The notes beneath the pieces were generated by a model. The model worked only from the letters and a program-made list of their open reading frames with translations, was not told the origin of the DNA and made no database searches. DNA of 64,000 nt, from NCBI RefSeq assembly GCF_014649035.1, contig NZ_BMSG01000016.1, positions 62,001 to 126,000 of the forward strand. The letters are read 5' to 3'. How positions within the stretch are numbered: position 1 is the stretch's first letter; each line of letters opens with the position of its first letter. The stretch comes from Streptomyces sindenensis. GTDB taxonomy: Bacteria; Actinomycetota; Actinomycetes; Streptomycetales; Streptomycetaceae. Made by a program: the position numbers and the translations under genes. Shown piece by piece: positions 1 through 7,913 of the stretch.

Positions 1-1
1 G

Positions 2-598
2 CTCATCGGCAAGCTCATGAACACCAAGGACGACGAGCTCCTCGTCATCTCGTTCCTGGGTGTGGCCGTATTCATCGCCGGTGTCTCGGAGATGTTCGGC
101 GTCGCCGACGCGATCGGCGCGTTCATGGTCGGCCTGATGCTCGGCTCCACCTCCTCGGGCGACCGCATCCTCAAGCTGGTGCACCCGCTGCGGGACGCCT
201 TCGGCGCCATCTTCTTCTTCGCCTTCGGACTCTCCATCGACCCGGGTGACCTGCCGAGCGTGCTGTGGCCCGTGGTGGCGGCCGTGCTGCTGACGCTCGC
301 CATGAACATCGCGGCCGGCCTCGCGGCGGCCAGGGTCTACTCCTTCGGCGCGCAGGCCACGTCCAACATCGCCACCACACTGGTCGCCCGCGGTGAGTTC
401 GCGCTCATCCTGGCCACGATGGCGGCGGCCGCCGGACTGGACGAGCGGCTCTCGCCGTTCATCGCCGGTTACGTCCTCCTGCTCGCCGTCCTCGCCCCGC
501 TGGCCGCCGGACGCTCGCACTGGCTGGCCCGCATCCTGCCGGGCGGCCGCGAGAAGGACGGCCACCAGGACCAGGACCAGGTCCCGGTGTCGGTCTGA
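2..598 (+). CDS. Cation/proton antiporter (CPA2/Kef type), C-terminal part; 5' end outside window
   Basis: Integral membrane monovalent cation:H+ exchanger. The reading frame is open from base 2 and the true start lies upstream, so 198 residues are visible. About five hydrophobic spans can be seen. The segments GVADAIGAFMVGLMLG and LVARGEFALILATMAAAAGL match the conserved ion-path helices of the Na+/H+ exchanger domain, including a helix carrying R-G-E-F. The C-terminus is short and charged (about 25 residues after the last helix), with no visible TrkA-N or TrkA-C domain. It ends 27 bases before a strong hairpin. Transported ion and regulation cannot be told from this part. Confidence 0.8.
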   Translation, partial: LIGKLMNTKDDELLVISFLGVAVFIAGVSEMFGVADAIGAFMVGLMLGSTSSGDRILKLVHPLRDAFGAIFFFAFGLSIDPGDLPSVLWPVVAAVLLTLAMNIAAGLAAARVYSFGAQATSNIATTLVARGEFALILATMAAAAGLDERLSPFIAGYVLLLAVLAPLAAGRSHWLARILPGGREKDGHQDQDQVPVSV

Positions 599-624
599 CC
601 GGTACCTGCGGAGCACCACCGGAC

Positions 625-676
625 GGCGGAGAGGCGCCCGACCCCCGGCACTCCGGGCGACGGGCGCCTCTCCGCC
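625..676. terminator. Convergent-gene terminator hairpin
   Basis: A perfect 16-bp inverted repeat (GGCGGAGAGGCGCCCG at 625-640, its complement at 661-676) encloses a loop that itself contains CCCGG/CCGGG. It lies between the antiporter stop and the convergent phosphatase stop, so it could serve both directions. Confidence 0.75.
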
Positions 677-717
677 TTCCGCGGTCCACCCGGCCCCTGG
701 GGGTGCCGGAGGCCGCC

Positions 718-1881
718 TCAGGCCCGGCGGGAGAGCAGCAGCAGCGCCCGGTCGTCGTTGACGTCCTTGGCGCAGGCCTCGATCAGATGCCAGGCCGCGC
801 CCTCGAAGCCGGTGGAGACATAGCGGTCGGCCTCGCCGGTCAGCCGGTCGATGCCCTCGGCGATGTCCCGGTCCGAGGCCTCCACCAGACCGTCGGTGAA
901 GAGCATCAGGACGTCGCCGGGCGCGAGCGAGCCCTTGACCGCGTCGAACTCGGCCCCGTCGTAGACGCCGAGCAGGGGCCCCTCCCCCGACTTCTCCTCC
1001 CACTGGCCGCTGCCCGCGTGCAGTTGGAGGGCGGGCGGATGGCCCGCCGAGTAGATCTCGTAGTCGCCCGAATCCAGGTCCAGGACCAGGTGGATGGAGG
1101 TGGCGAACCCCTCGTCCCAGTCCTGGCGCAGGAGATAGCCGTTGGCCGCGGGCAGGAAGGCGTGCGGGGGCAGGGAGCCGAGCAGCCCGCCGAAGGCGCC
1201 GGACAGCAGCAGCGCTCGGGAACCCGCGTCCATGCCCTTGCCGGAGACGTCGGTCAGAACGGCTTCCAGGGTGCGGCCCCCGTGGGTGCGGGCCGCGACG
1301 ACGAAGTCCCCGGAGAACGACTGGCCGCCGGCCGGGCGCAGGGCCATCTCGCGGTGCCAGCCCTGGGGCAGCCGGGGCAGGGAGCTCTGGACCCGGATGC
1401 GTTCGCGCAGGTCGAAGAGCATCGTGCCGCCGCGCCGCCAGGGCACGCCGACCCGGGCCCGGAACTGGGCGAGGATCAGCCCGAAGAACCCGCAGGCGGC
1501 GACCACGAGCACGGTGCCCGGGGTGACCCGGGCGGGGCCGTCCAGATAGGGGCCGAGGGTGAGCGCCTCGACGATCAGCGCGCCGGCGGCCGTCGCGTAC
1601 AGGCCCAGCAGGCTGGAGGGGCGCAGCAGGAGGCCGCCCGCCACGATGGGCAGGGCGAGGGCGGCCGGGTCGACCCAGATCGGGCTGACGACGGTGGCCA
1701 CGGTGATGGCCGGGATCGTCAGCAGCAGACCGGCCAGGGCGATCCAGTCGGAGCCGTCGCCGCGGAAGTAGTCGACCCCGGATTTGCGCAGCCCGATACG
1801 GGCCCGGTGCATCTTTCTGCGCCACCGGGCCCAGAAGTCGTCTGTTCCTCCGCTACGGGCCACTGCCGGGACCTTATCCAC
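718..1881 (-). CDS. Membrane-bound SpoIIE/PP2C-family protein phosphatase
   Basis: 387 residues from a GTG with an ideal GGAGG seven bases upstream; longer starts lack this. The N-terminal third has four to five hydrophobic segments (about residues 45-135, starting near WIALAGLLLTIPAITVATVV). The C-terminal two thirds are a SpoIIE-type PP2C domain: GGQSFSGDFV near residue 195 (Asp for metal binding), AVLTDVSGKGMDA (second metal Asp) and LMLFTDGLVEA (third). The family dephosphorylates anti-anti-sigma or similar proteins in partner-switching circuits. No sigma, anti-sigma or anti-anti-sigma gene is next to it, so its target is unknown. It lies 90 bp downstream of the glycosylase gene on the same strand. 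Confidence 0.85.
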   Translation of the reverse strand: MDKVPAVARSGGTDDFWARWRRKMHRARIGLRKSGVDYFRGDGSDWIALAGLLLTIPAITVATVVSPIWVDPAALALPIVAGGLLLRPSSLLGLYATAAGALIVEALTLGPYLDGPARVTPGTVLVVAACGFFGLILAQFRARVGVPWRRGGTMLFDLRERIRVQSSLPRLPQGWHREMALRPAGGQSFSGDFVVAARTHGGRTLEAVLTDVSGKGMDAGSRALLLSGAFGGLLGSLPPHAFLPAANGYLLRQDWDEGFATSIHLVLDLDSGDYEIYSAGHPPALQLHAGSGQWEEKSGEGPLLGVYDGAEFDAVKGSLAPGDVLMLFTDGLVEASDRDIAEGIDRLTGEADRYVSTGFEGAAWHLIEACAKDVNDDRALLLLSRRA

Positions 1882-1971
1882 CCGGACGCCTCCGGTGCAG
1901 GGGGACCCCGGTGACAATGCGCTCGAAATGGGGTCGTCCGCGCGTTCCCGCCGGTCTTCTTCGGGCGGTTT

Positions 1972-2805
1972 TCAGCCTTTTCCGCCGTCGGAGGGGCGGG
2001 TGGGCTGGCACCGGGGGCACCAGAAGAGGTTGCGGGAGACCAGGTCCGCGGTGCGGATCTCCGTACCGCAGATGTGGCAGGGCTGGTTGGCGCGCCGGTA
2101 GACGTAGACCTCGCCGCCGTGGTCGTCCTTGCGGGGCGGGCGGCCCATGGCCTCGGGGAGGTGTTCGGGCCGGACGGTGTCGATGCGGTTGTGGCGTACG
2201 CCCTCGCGCATCAGCTCCACCAGGTCCGCCCAGATCGTCTCCCACTCGGCGCGGGTGAGGTCGCGGCCCGTGCGGTAGGGGTCAATGCCGTGGCGGAAGA
2301 GGACCTCGGCGCGGTAGACGTTGCCGACGCCCGCGATCACCTTCTGGTCCATCAGCAGGGCGGCGATGGTGGTCCGGCTGCGGGAGACCCGCTGCCAGGC
2401 CCGCTCCCCGTCCTCGTCGCCGCGCAGCGGGTCCGGTCCCAGGCGCTCGTGTATCGCGCGCTTCTCGGGCTCGGTGATCAGGGCGCAGGTGGTGGGGCCG
2501 CGCAGATCCGCGTAGTGGCCGGAGTTGACCAGGCGGAGGCGGACGGTGTCGGTGGGCGGCGGGGGCGGGGCGGCGCCGAAGCCGAGCTTGCCGAAGAGGC
2601 CGAGGTGGATGTGGACCCAGCCGGTGCCGCCGAAGCCGAGGAAGAGGTGCTTGCCGTGGGCGTCGGTGGCGGTGAGGGTGTGCCCGTCGAGCAGGGCCGC
2701 GCTGTCGGAGAACTTGCCCTGCGGACTGCTCACCCGGACCGGTGCGCCGGCGAACCGTTCGGTGTGGTCGTCGGCGAGGCGGCGGATGGTGTGTCCCTCG
2801 GGCAC
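1972..2805 (-). CDS. nei: Nei/Fpg-family DNA glycosylase-AP lyase
   Basis: Base-excision repair enzyme removing oxidised bases. The 277-residue protein starts at GTG, with AGGAG six bases upstream, so the mature N-terminus is the catalytic Pro-Glu (PEGHTIRR). The helix-two-turn-helix region holds MDQKVIAGVGNVYRAEVLF. The C-terminus has a four-cysteine zinc finger (CHIC about 23 residues before CPRC). Longer upstream in-frame starts would bury the catalytic proline, so they are rejected. A hairpin separates it from rpiB upstream, so it probably has its own promoter. The nei-rpiB order is shared with Mycobacterium tuberculosis (Rv2464c-Rv2465c). Confidence 0.92.
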   Translation of the reverse strand: MPEGHTIRRLADDHTERFAGAPVRVSSPQGKFSDSAALLDGHTLTATDAHGKHLFLGFGGTGWVHIHLGLFGKLGFGAAPPPPPTDTVRLRLVNSGHYADLRGPTTCALITEPEKRAIHERLGPDPLRGDEDGERAWQRVSRSRTTIAALLMDQKVIAGVGNVYRAEVLFRHGIDPYRTGRDLTRAEWETIWADLVELMREGVRHNRIDTVRPEHLPEAMGRPPRKDDHGGEVYVYRRANQPCHICGTEIRTADLVSRNLFWCPRCQPTRPSDGGKG

Positions 2806-2841
2806 GGCGGGCTCCTGCGATGTGCGACGGCGGGTGGCGTT

Positions 2842-2867
2842 GACGGTGGCGGTGGCGGTGGCGGTGA
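2842..2867. repeat. GGTGGC hexamer microsatellite in the nei leader
   Basis: About four tandem copies of GGTGGC/GGCGGT lie between the nei start and the rpiB terminator. Possibly slippage-prone; no function is evident. Confidence 0.6.
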
Positions 2868-2874
2868 CATGACC

Positions 2875-2903
2875 GTGCCGCCGGGTCCGGGACCCGGCGG
2901 CAC
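2875..2903 (-). terminator. rpiB terminator hairpin
   Basis: Perfect 13-bp stem GTGCCGCCGGGTC / GACCCGGCGGCAC with a three-base loop, 18 bp past the rpiB stop. It separates rpiB from nei. Confidence 0.7.
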
Positions 2904-2921
2904 GCGAGGAGTGGGAGCGGG

Positions 2922-3410
<489 letters not shown>

Positions 3411-3557
3411 GGTGCGAAGTGTGGCACGAACTCGGCGGGGCGACCCTCACGGGGCGGTCGTCAGGGGGGCGCAGACCCCGATTCGATGATTCGCAGGCGT
3501 GGTCCCGATTTTTGTGTGGCGAACACCACTCAAGCAATGATCAGGCAAACGATCCGA

Positions 3558-3573
3558 AAGGGGGGTTCCCCTT
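3558..3573. other. Small inverted repeat upstream of the first permease
   Basis: AAGGGG-GGTT-CCCCTT, a perfect 6-bp stem in the 274-bp gap between the divergent rpiB and permease genes. It could be an operator or leader hairpin. Nothing else in this gap is clearly recognisable. Confidence 0.3.
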
Positions 3574-3684
3574 CCACCTTGCATCGGGCTTGAATGCGTG
3601 GCCTTGTCTTCGCCCACCCCACGGGCAGCACGCCACGGCGGAGCAGGGCAGACCCTCATGCGCGAAAAGGTAAGGAATCCCCCC

Positions 3685-5118
3685 ATGACGTCGCAGACGA
3701 CGCTGGCGGAGCCGGGCCAGGAGCCCGGTGAGCCGGACCGGCCGGACTCGTCGGGCGGGCTTCAGGCAGGCCTGAAGAACCGCCACCTCTCGATGATCGC
3801 GATCGGCGGCGTGATCGGCGCCGGGCTCTTCGTGGGATCCAGCGCGGGCATCGCGGCCGCGGGTCCGGCGATCCTGATCTCGTACGCGATGGTCGGCCTG
3901 ATGGTCGTCCTCGTGATGCGGATGCTCGGCGAGATGGCCGCCGCCCGGCCCAGCTCCGGCTCCTTCTCCGCCTACGCCGACCAGGCGCTGGGCCGTTGGG
4001 CCGGTTTCTCCATCGGCTGGCTGTACTGGTTCTTCTGGGTCGTGGTGCTGGCCGTCGAGGCCACGGCGGGCGCGGCGATCCTGGAGAACTGGATCCCGGG
4101 CGTGCCCCAGTGGGCCTGGGCGCTGATCGTGATGGTCGTGCTGACCGCCACCAATCTGGTCTCGGTGGGCAGTTACGGCGAGTTCGAGTTCTGGTTCGCC
4201 GGGATCAAGGCCGTGGCGATCGGCGCGTTCGTGGTCGTCGGATTCCTCGCGGTCTTCGGGCTGCTGCCCGGTTCGGACAACCCGGGGTCGGGTCTGGCCC
4301 ATCTGACGGACAGCGGCGGGTTCTTCCCCGAGGGGCCGGGCGCCATCCTGACCGGTGTGCTGATGGTCGTCTTCTCGTTCATGGGCAGTGAGATCGTGAC
4401 GCTGGCCGCCGGCGAGTCCTCCGACCCGCAGCGGGCCGTCTCGAAGGCCACCAACAGCGTGATCTGGCGTATCGCCGTCTTCTACCTCGGCTCGATCTTC
4501 GTCGTACTGACGTTGCTGCCGTGGAACGACCCGTCGATCCCGGAGAAGGGCAGCTACGTCGCCGCTCTCGACTCGATCGGGATCCCGCAGGCCGGCAACG
4601 TCATGGACTTCATCGTGCTGACGGCCGTGCTGTCCTGCCTCAACTCCGGTCTGTACACGGCCTCCCGGATGGCCTTCTCGCTCGGCGAGAGGGGCGACGC
4701 GCCGAAGTCCTTCGCCACGGTCAACCGGCGCGGGGTGCCGCAGGCGGCGATCCTGTCCTCGGTCGTCTTCGGCTTCGTGGCGGTGTTCTTCAACTACCAG
4801 TGGCCGGACACGGTGTTCCAGTTCCTGCTGAACTCCTCCGGCGCGGTCGCGCTCTTCGTGTGGCTGGTCATCTGCTTCACCCAGCTGCGGATGCGCGGGA
4901 TCATCCTCCGCGAGACCCCGGGCAGGCTGGTCGTACGGATGTGGCTCTTCCCGTACCTCACCTGGGCGACGATCGCGGCGATCTCCTTCGTCCTGGTCTA
5001 CATGCTGACCGACGACACCGCCCGCGAGCAGGTCGTGCTGTCGCTGCTGGTCGCGGCTCTGGTGGTGGGCATCTCGCTGGTCCGGGAGATGCGCGGCCGC
5101 AAGGCCGTCGAGAAGTGA
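3685..5118 (+). CDS. Amino acid permease (APC superfamily, GabP/AAT type), paralogue 1
   Basis: A 12-span secondary transporter importing an amino acid or GABA with protons. 477 residues from ATG 3685 behind AAGGTAAGGAA; an in-frame ATG at 3661 and one at 3598 are less well placed. Hallmarks are LKNRHLSMIAIGGVIGAGLF at the start of TM1 (substrate-contacting G-G-V-I-G-A-G-L-F motif), SSGSFSAYADQALGRWAGF, and GEFEFWFAGIKAVAI in the central region. It is the first of three related permeases here (next at 6339 and 7914), and the only one with V-S-V-G-S-Y where the others have A-V-K-N-F before GEFEFWF. Substrate cannot be assigned. Confidence 0.88.
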   Translation: MTSQTTLAEPGQEPGEPDRPDSSGGLQAGLKNRHLSMIAIGGVIGAGLFVGSSAGIAAAGPAILISYAMVGLMVVLVMRMLGEMAAARPSSGSFSAYADQALGRWAGFSIGWLYWFFWVVVLAVEATAGAAILENWIPGVPQWAWALIVMVVLTATNLVSVGSYGEFEFWFAGIKAVAIGAFVVVGFLAVFGLLPGSDNPGSGLAHLTDSGGFFPEGPGAILTGVLMVVFSFMGSEIVTLAAGESSDPQRAVSKATNSVIWRIAVFYLGSIFVVLTLLPWNDPSIPEKGSYVAALDSIGIPQAGNVMDFIVLTAVLSCLNSGLYTASRMAFSLGERGDAPKSFATVNRRGVPQAAILSSVVFGFVAVFFNYQWPDTVFQFLLNSSGAVALFVWLVICFTQLRMRGIILRETPGRLVVRMWLFPYLTWATIAAISFVLVYMLTDDTAREQVVLSLLVAALVVGISLVREMRGRKAVEK

Positions 5119-5149
5119 TCCCCACCTGACGGAGGCTGTCACGCTTCCC

Positions 5150-5201
5150 GGGGAGGCTCATCTTCGTACCGCGCGGAACGCGAGCGAAGGAGAGCCTCCC
5201 C
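5150..5201 (+). terminator. Terminator hairpin after permease 1
   Basis: GGGGAGGCTC (5150-5159) pairs with GAGCCTCCCC (5192-5201), and an inner CTTCG/CGAAG stem extends it. It lies 31 bp after the stop. The rest of the gap to bioY (5202-5456) shows no gene I can support: a 81-codon open frame there is proline/arginine-rich with no ribosome binding site. Confidence 0.65.
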
Positions 5202-5456
5202 TCATGGGTTGCGCACCCGCCGCCTTCCCGGCCGGCTCCCCGACCCGGCCCCGGGCCCGTACCCCCGACGACGGAGGGGGGCCGGGGCATACGCCGCCGG
5301 GCTCGGGCTCCGGGCGGTCGGCGAGCTTCTGCCGCGGCGGCGGGGGCCGTACGGCCGGATCGCCCGAGCCGGAAACGGCGAAGAGGCTCGCCGGCCTGGT
5401 CTCCCAGTACGATCCGGCGGGCCTCTCCGAAGGGCCTTGCGAGGGCTGAGCGGGGG

Positions 5457-6050
5457 TCAGCCGCGGTGGCCCAGCAGCTTCCAGGTGGCCGGCAGGACGC
5501 CCATGGCCAGCGCCGCCTTGAGGGCGTCCCCGATCAGGAACGGGGTGAGGCCCGCCGCGACGGCGGCGCTCATCGACATCCCGGTGGAGAGCGCCAGGTA
5601 GGGCACGCCGATGGCGTAGATGATCGCGGAGCCGAGCGCCATCGTGCCCGCGGTGCGCAGCACGGAGCGGTCGGCGCCGCGGCGGGCGAGGGCGCCGACG
5701 ACGGTGGCGGCCAGGAGCATGCCGAAGACGTAGCCGAGGGACGGCATGCTCCACCCCGAGGTGGCCTCCGCGAACCACGGCACGCCGGCCATGCCGACGA
5801 GGGCGTACAGCGCGAGGGAGAGGAAGCCGCGGCGGGCACCCAGCGCGGTGCCGATCAGGAGCGCGGCGAAGGTCTGGCCGGTGACCGGGACCGGGGAGCC
5901 GGGCACCGGGACGGCTATCTGGGCCGCGATACCGGTCAGGGCCGCGCCGCCGAGGACGAGGGCCGCGTCCACGGCGTAGCGGTACCGGGCTGCGGGCAGC
6001 AGGTCGGCGAGGACCGCTCCGGAGCGGACGGGGGCGGCAGCAGTGCTCAT
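5457..6050 (-). CDS. bioY: Biotin transporter BioY (ECF S-component)
   Basis: Membrane substrate-binding subunit for biotin uptake. 197 residues with six hydrophobic spans. Family signatures are AAQIAVPVPGSPVPVTGQTFAALLIG in the N-terminal half (read as VPVPGSPVPVTGQTFA), then YALVGMAGVPWFA and TPFLIGDALKAALA. ATG follows GGAG at five bases. No ATPase (BioM/EcfA) or EcfT gene is adjacent, so it either shares a housekeeping ECF module or works alone, as reported for some solitary BioY proteins. It points toward permease 1 and diverges from permease 2. Confidence 0.92.
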   Translation of the reverse strand: MSTAAAPVRSGAVLADLLPAARYRYAVDAALVLGGAALTGIAAQIAVPVPGSPVPVTGQTFAALLIGTALGARRGFLSLALYALVGMAGVPWFAEATSGWSMPSLGYVFGMLLAATVVGALARRGADRSVLRTAGTMALGSAIIYAIGVPYLALSTGMSMSAAVAAGLTPFLIGDALKAALAMGVLPATWKLLGHRG

Positions 6051-6136
6051 CGGGACTCCGCGGGTGAGGGCAGGTGGGCCGGGGCGGCCCCCGGCGGTCG
6101 GGGTGGGGTCGGGCTCCCGCCGACGTTAGTCCACCG

Positions 6137-6152
6137 GTCAACGCTCGTTCAC
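6137..6152. promoter_or_regulatory. Candidate operator upstream of bioY
   Basis: GTCAACG-CT-CGTTCAC, a near-perfect 16-bp inverted repeat (arms GTCAACG and GTGAACG), 87 bp before the bioY start. Actinobacterial biotin genes are often controlled by the TetR regulator BioQ at TGAAC-type palindromes. The arms resemble that but the match is not exact, so the assignment is inference. Confidence 0.4.
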
Positions 6153-6268
6153 CATCAGCCGCCCACAAAGCGGTGGTTGATGGGTTGGTGGGATTCACAC
6201 AAAGCCCGCGGCGCAATCGCGTTCCCGCGTGACGCTCGTCACGGAGGTCGGGCGGGTGGGGGTCCGTT

Positions 6269-6306
6269 TTGGCGGGAAAGGGACCCCGGCCCCAGACTGT
6301 AGGTTC
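6269..6306 (+). promoter_or_regulatory. Promoter-like element shared by permeases 2 and 3 (copy 1)
   Basis: TTGGCG, 18 bp, CAGACT followed by GTAGGTTC, ending 32 bp before the start codon of permease 2. The 14-base string CAGACTGT-R-GGTTC recurs at almost the same distance before permease 3, and the layout resembles a -35/-10 pair. Confidence 0.5.
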
Positions 6307-6338
6307 CCCATAAATCATCCGAGAGTGAACCGCACCCC

Positions 6339-7793
6339 ATGCACGAGGCTCCCCCCACCCCTGCCGCCAATTCGCCCGCCGCCCCCGCCGAGCCGCTGTC
6401 GCACGGGCTCAAGCAGCGCCATCTGACGATGCTGGGGCTCGGCGGGGTGATCGGGGCGGGTCTGTTCGTGGGCTCGGGCGCCGGGATCGCGGTGGCGGGG
6501 CCCGCGATCGTCGTCTCGTATCTGATCGCGGGGGCGCTCGCGATGCTGGTGATGCGGATGCTGGGCGAGATGTCGGCAGCGATGCCCGCCTCCGGTTCGT
6601 TCTCCGTGCACGCGGAGCGGGCGCTCGGGCGGTGGGCCGGGTTCAGCGTCGGCTGGCTGTACTGGTTCCTGCTGGTCGTGGTCCTCGCCGTGGAGGCGAC
6701 GGCGGCCGCGCAGATCGCCCACGGCTGGGTGCCGGCCGTCGAACCCTGGGCGTGGGTGCTGCTGTTCATGGTGGTGTTCACCGTGGCGAACCTGACGGCG
6801 GTGAAGAACTTCGGCGAGTTCGAGTTCTGGTTCGCCTCCTTGAAGGTCGGCGCGATCGTGGTCTTCCTGGTGCTCGGCGGGCTGGCGGTCTTCGGCCTGC
6901 TGCCGGACACCGACCCGGTCGGGATGACCAACCTGACCGGACAGGGGGGCTTCCTGCCGAACGGCTGGAGCGGGGTCGTCTCCGGTGTACTGACCGTGGT
7001 GTTCGCCTTCGGCGGCCTGGAGGTCGTCACCATCGCCGCCGCCGAGACGGACGACCCGGCGCGCGCGGTGGGCCGGGCGGTCCGCAGCGCGGTGGTGCGG
7101 ATCCTCTTCTTCTACGTCGGCTCGATGCTGGTGATCGTGACCGTGCTGCCGTGGACCGCGCAGCAGGCCGGGCTGAGCCCGTATGTGAAGGTGCTGGACG
7201 CGATCGGGGTGCCGTCGGCCGGGCAGATCATGAACATCGTGGTGTTCGTGGCGCTGCTCTCCGCGCTCAACGCCAATCTGTACGGCTCCTCCCGCATGGT
7301 CTTCTCGCTGGCGGAGCGCGGGGAGGCGCCGCGCGGGCTGCTGAAGGTGTCCCGGAAGGCCGGGGCGGAGGGTGGTGTGCCGAGGCGGGCGGTGCTGGCG
7401 TCGGTGGTGTTCGGCTTCGTCTCCGTCCTGCTCAATCTGCTGTGGCCCGACACGGTGTTCCTCTTCATGCTCAACTCGGTCGGCGCGGTGCTGCTGTTCG
7501 TCTGGGCGCTGATCGCCGCCTCCCAGCTGCGGCTGCGTGCCCGGCTGGAGCAGGAGGCGCCCGCCGCGCTCGCGCTGCGGATGTGGTGGTTCCCGTATCT
7601 GACCTGGGTGACGCTGGCCGGTCTGCTGGGGGTGCTGCTGCTGATGCTGACCGACGACGCGGCCCGGCCGCAGGTGCTGTGGTCGGCGGGGGCGACGGCG
7701 CTGGTGCTGCTGGTGGCGGTGGGGCGCGAGCGGCGGGACCGCAAGAGGCCCCGGGGGCACGGCCAGGAGCGCTCGGCGTTTACCGATCGATAG
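6339..7793 (+). CDS. Amino acid permease (APC superfamily), paralogue 2
   Basis: Proton-coupled amino acid importer of 484 residues and about 12 membrane spans. The N-terminal signature LKQRHLTMLGLGGVIGAGLF is followed by PASGSFSVHAERALGRWAGF, NLTAVKNFGEFEFWFASLKV and an EAPAALALRMWWFPYLTW segment before TM11. It is closer to paralogue 3 than to paralogue 1 in the AVKNFGEFEFWF and SVHAERA segments, suggesting a local duplication. The ribosome binding site is weak (GAGAG, 14 bases away). A promoter-like element conserved with paralogue 3 lies just upstream. Confidence 0.88.
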   Translation: MHEAPPTPAANSPAAPAEPLSHGLKQRHLTMLGLGGVIGAGLFVGSGAGIAVAGPAIVVSYLIAGALAMLVMRMLGEMSAAMPASGSFSVHAERALGRWAGFSVGWLYWFLLVVVLAVEATAAAQIAHGWVPAVEPWAWVLLFMVVFTVANLTAVKNFGEFEFWFASLKVGAIVVFLVLGGLAVFGLLPDTDPVGMTNLTGQGGFLPNGWSGVVSGVLTVVFAFGGLEVVTIAAAETDDPARAVGRAVRSAVVRILFFYVGSMLVIVTVLPWTAQQAGLSPYVKVLDAIGVPSAGQIMNIVVFVALLSALNANLYGSSRMVFSLAERGEAPRGLLKVSRKAGAEGGVPRRAVLASVVFGFVSVLLNLLWPDTVFLFMLNSVGAVLLFVWALIAASQLRLRARLEQEAPAALALRMWWFPYLTWVTLAGLLGVLLLMLTDDAARPQVLWSAGATALVLLVAVGRERRDRKRPRGHGQERSAFTDR

Positions 7794-7840
7794 CGCGTGT
7801 GCACCTTGTGTGAGCCTGGTGACCGTATAGCGGACAGTCG

Positions 7841-7878
7841 TTCCGTGTGAGCGGTACGGATGTTCAGACTGTGGGTTC
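7841..7878 (+). promoter_or_regulatory. Promoter-like element shared by permeases 2 and 3 (copy 2)
   Basis: CAGACTGTGGGTTC at 7865-7878 repeats the element before permease 2 with one mismatch, 35 bp before ATG 7914. The -35 position (TTCCGT, 18 bp upstream) is poor. The conserved spacing supports 7914, not 7860, as the start of permease 3. Confidence 0.45.
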
Positions 7879-7913
7879 ATCCCCCCGTCTCAGCTAACGA
7901 ACAGAGCTCGTCC

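Noticed and set aside
703..1914. Long open frame on the + strand opposite the SpoIIE phosphatase gene
   Set aside because: It is a high-GC shadow frame: composition is Gly/Ala/Arg/Gln-rich without domains, while the opposite strand encodes a clear phosphatase.
5204..5449. 81-codon open frame after permease 1
   Set aside because: Pro/Gly/Arg-rich, overlaps the terminator region, and has no ribosome binding site or family resemblance.
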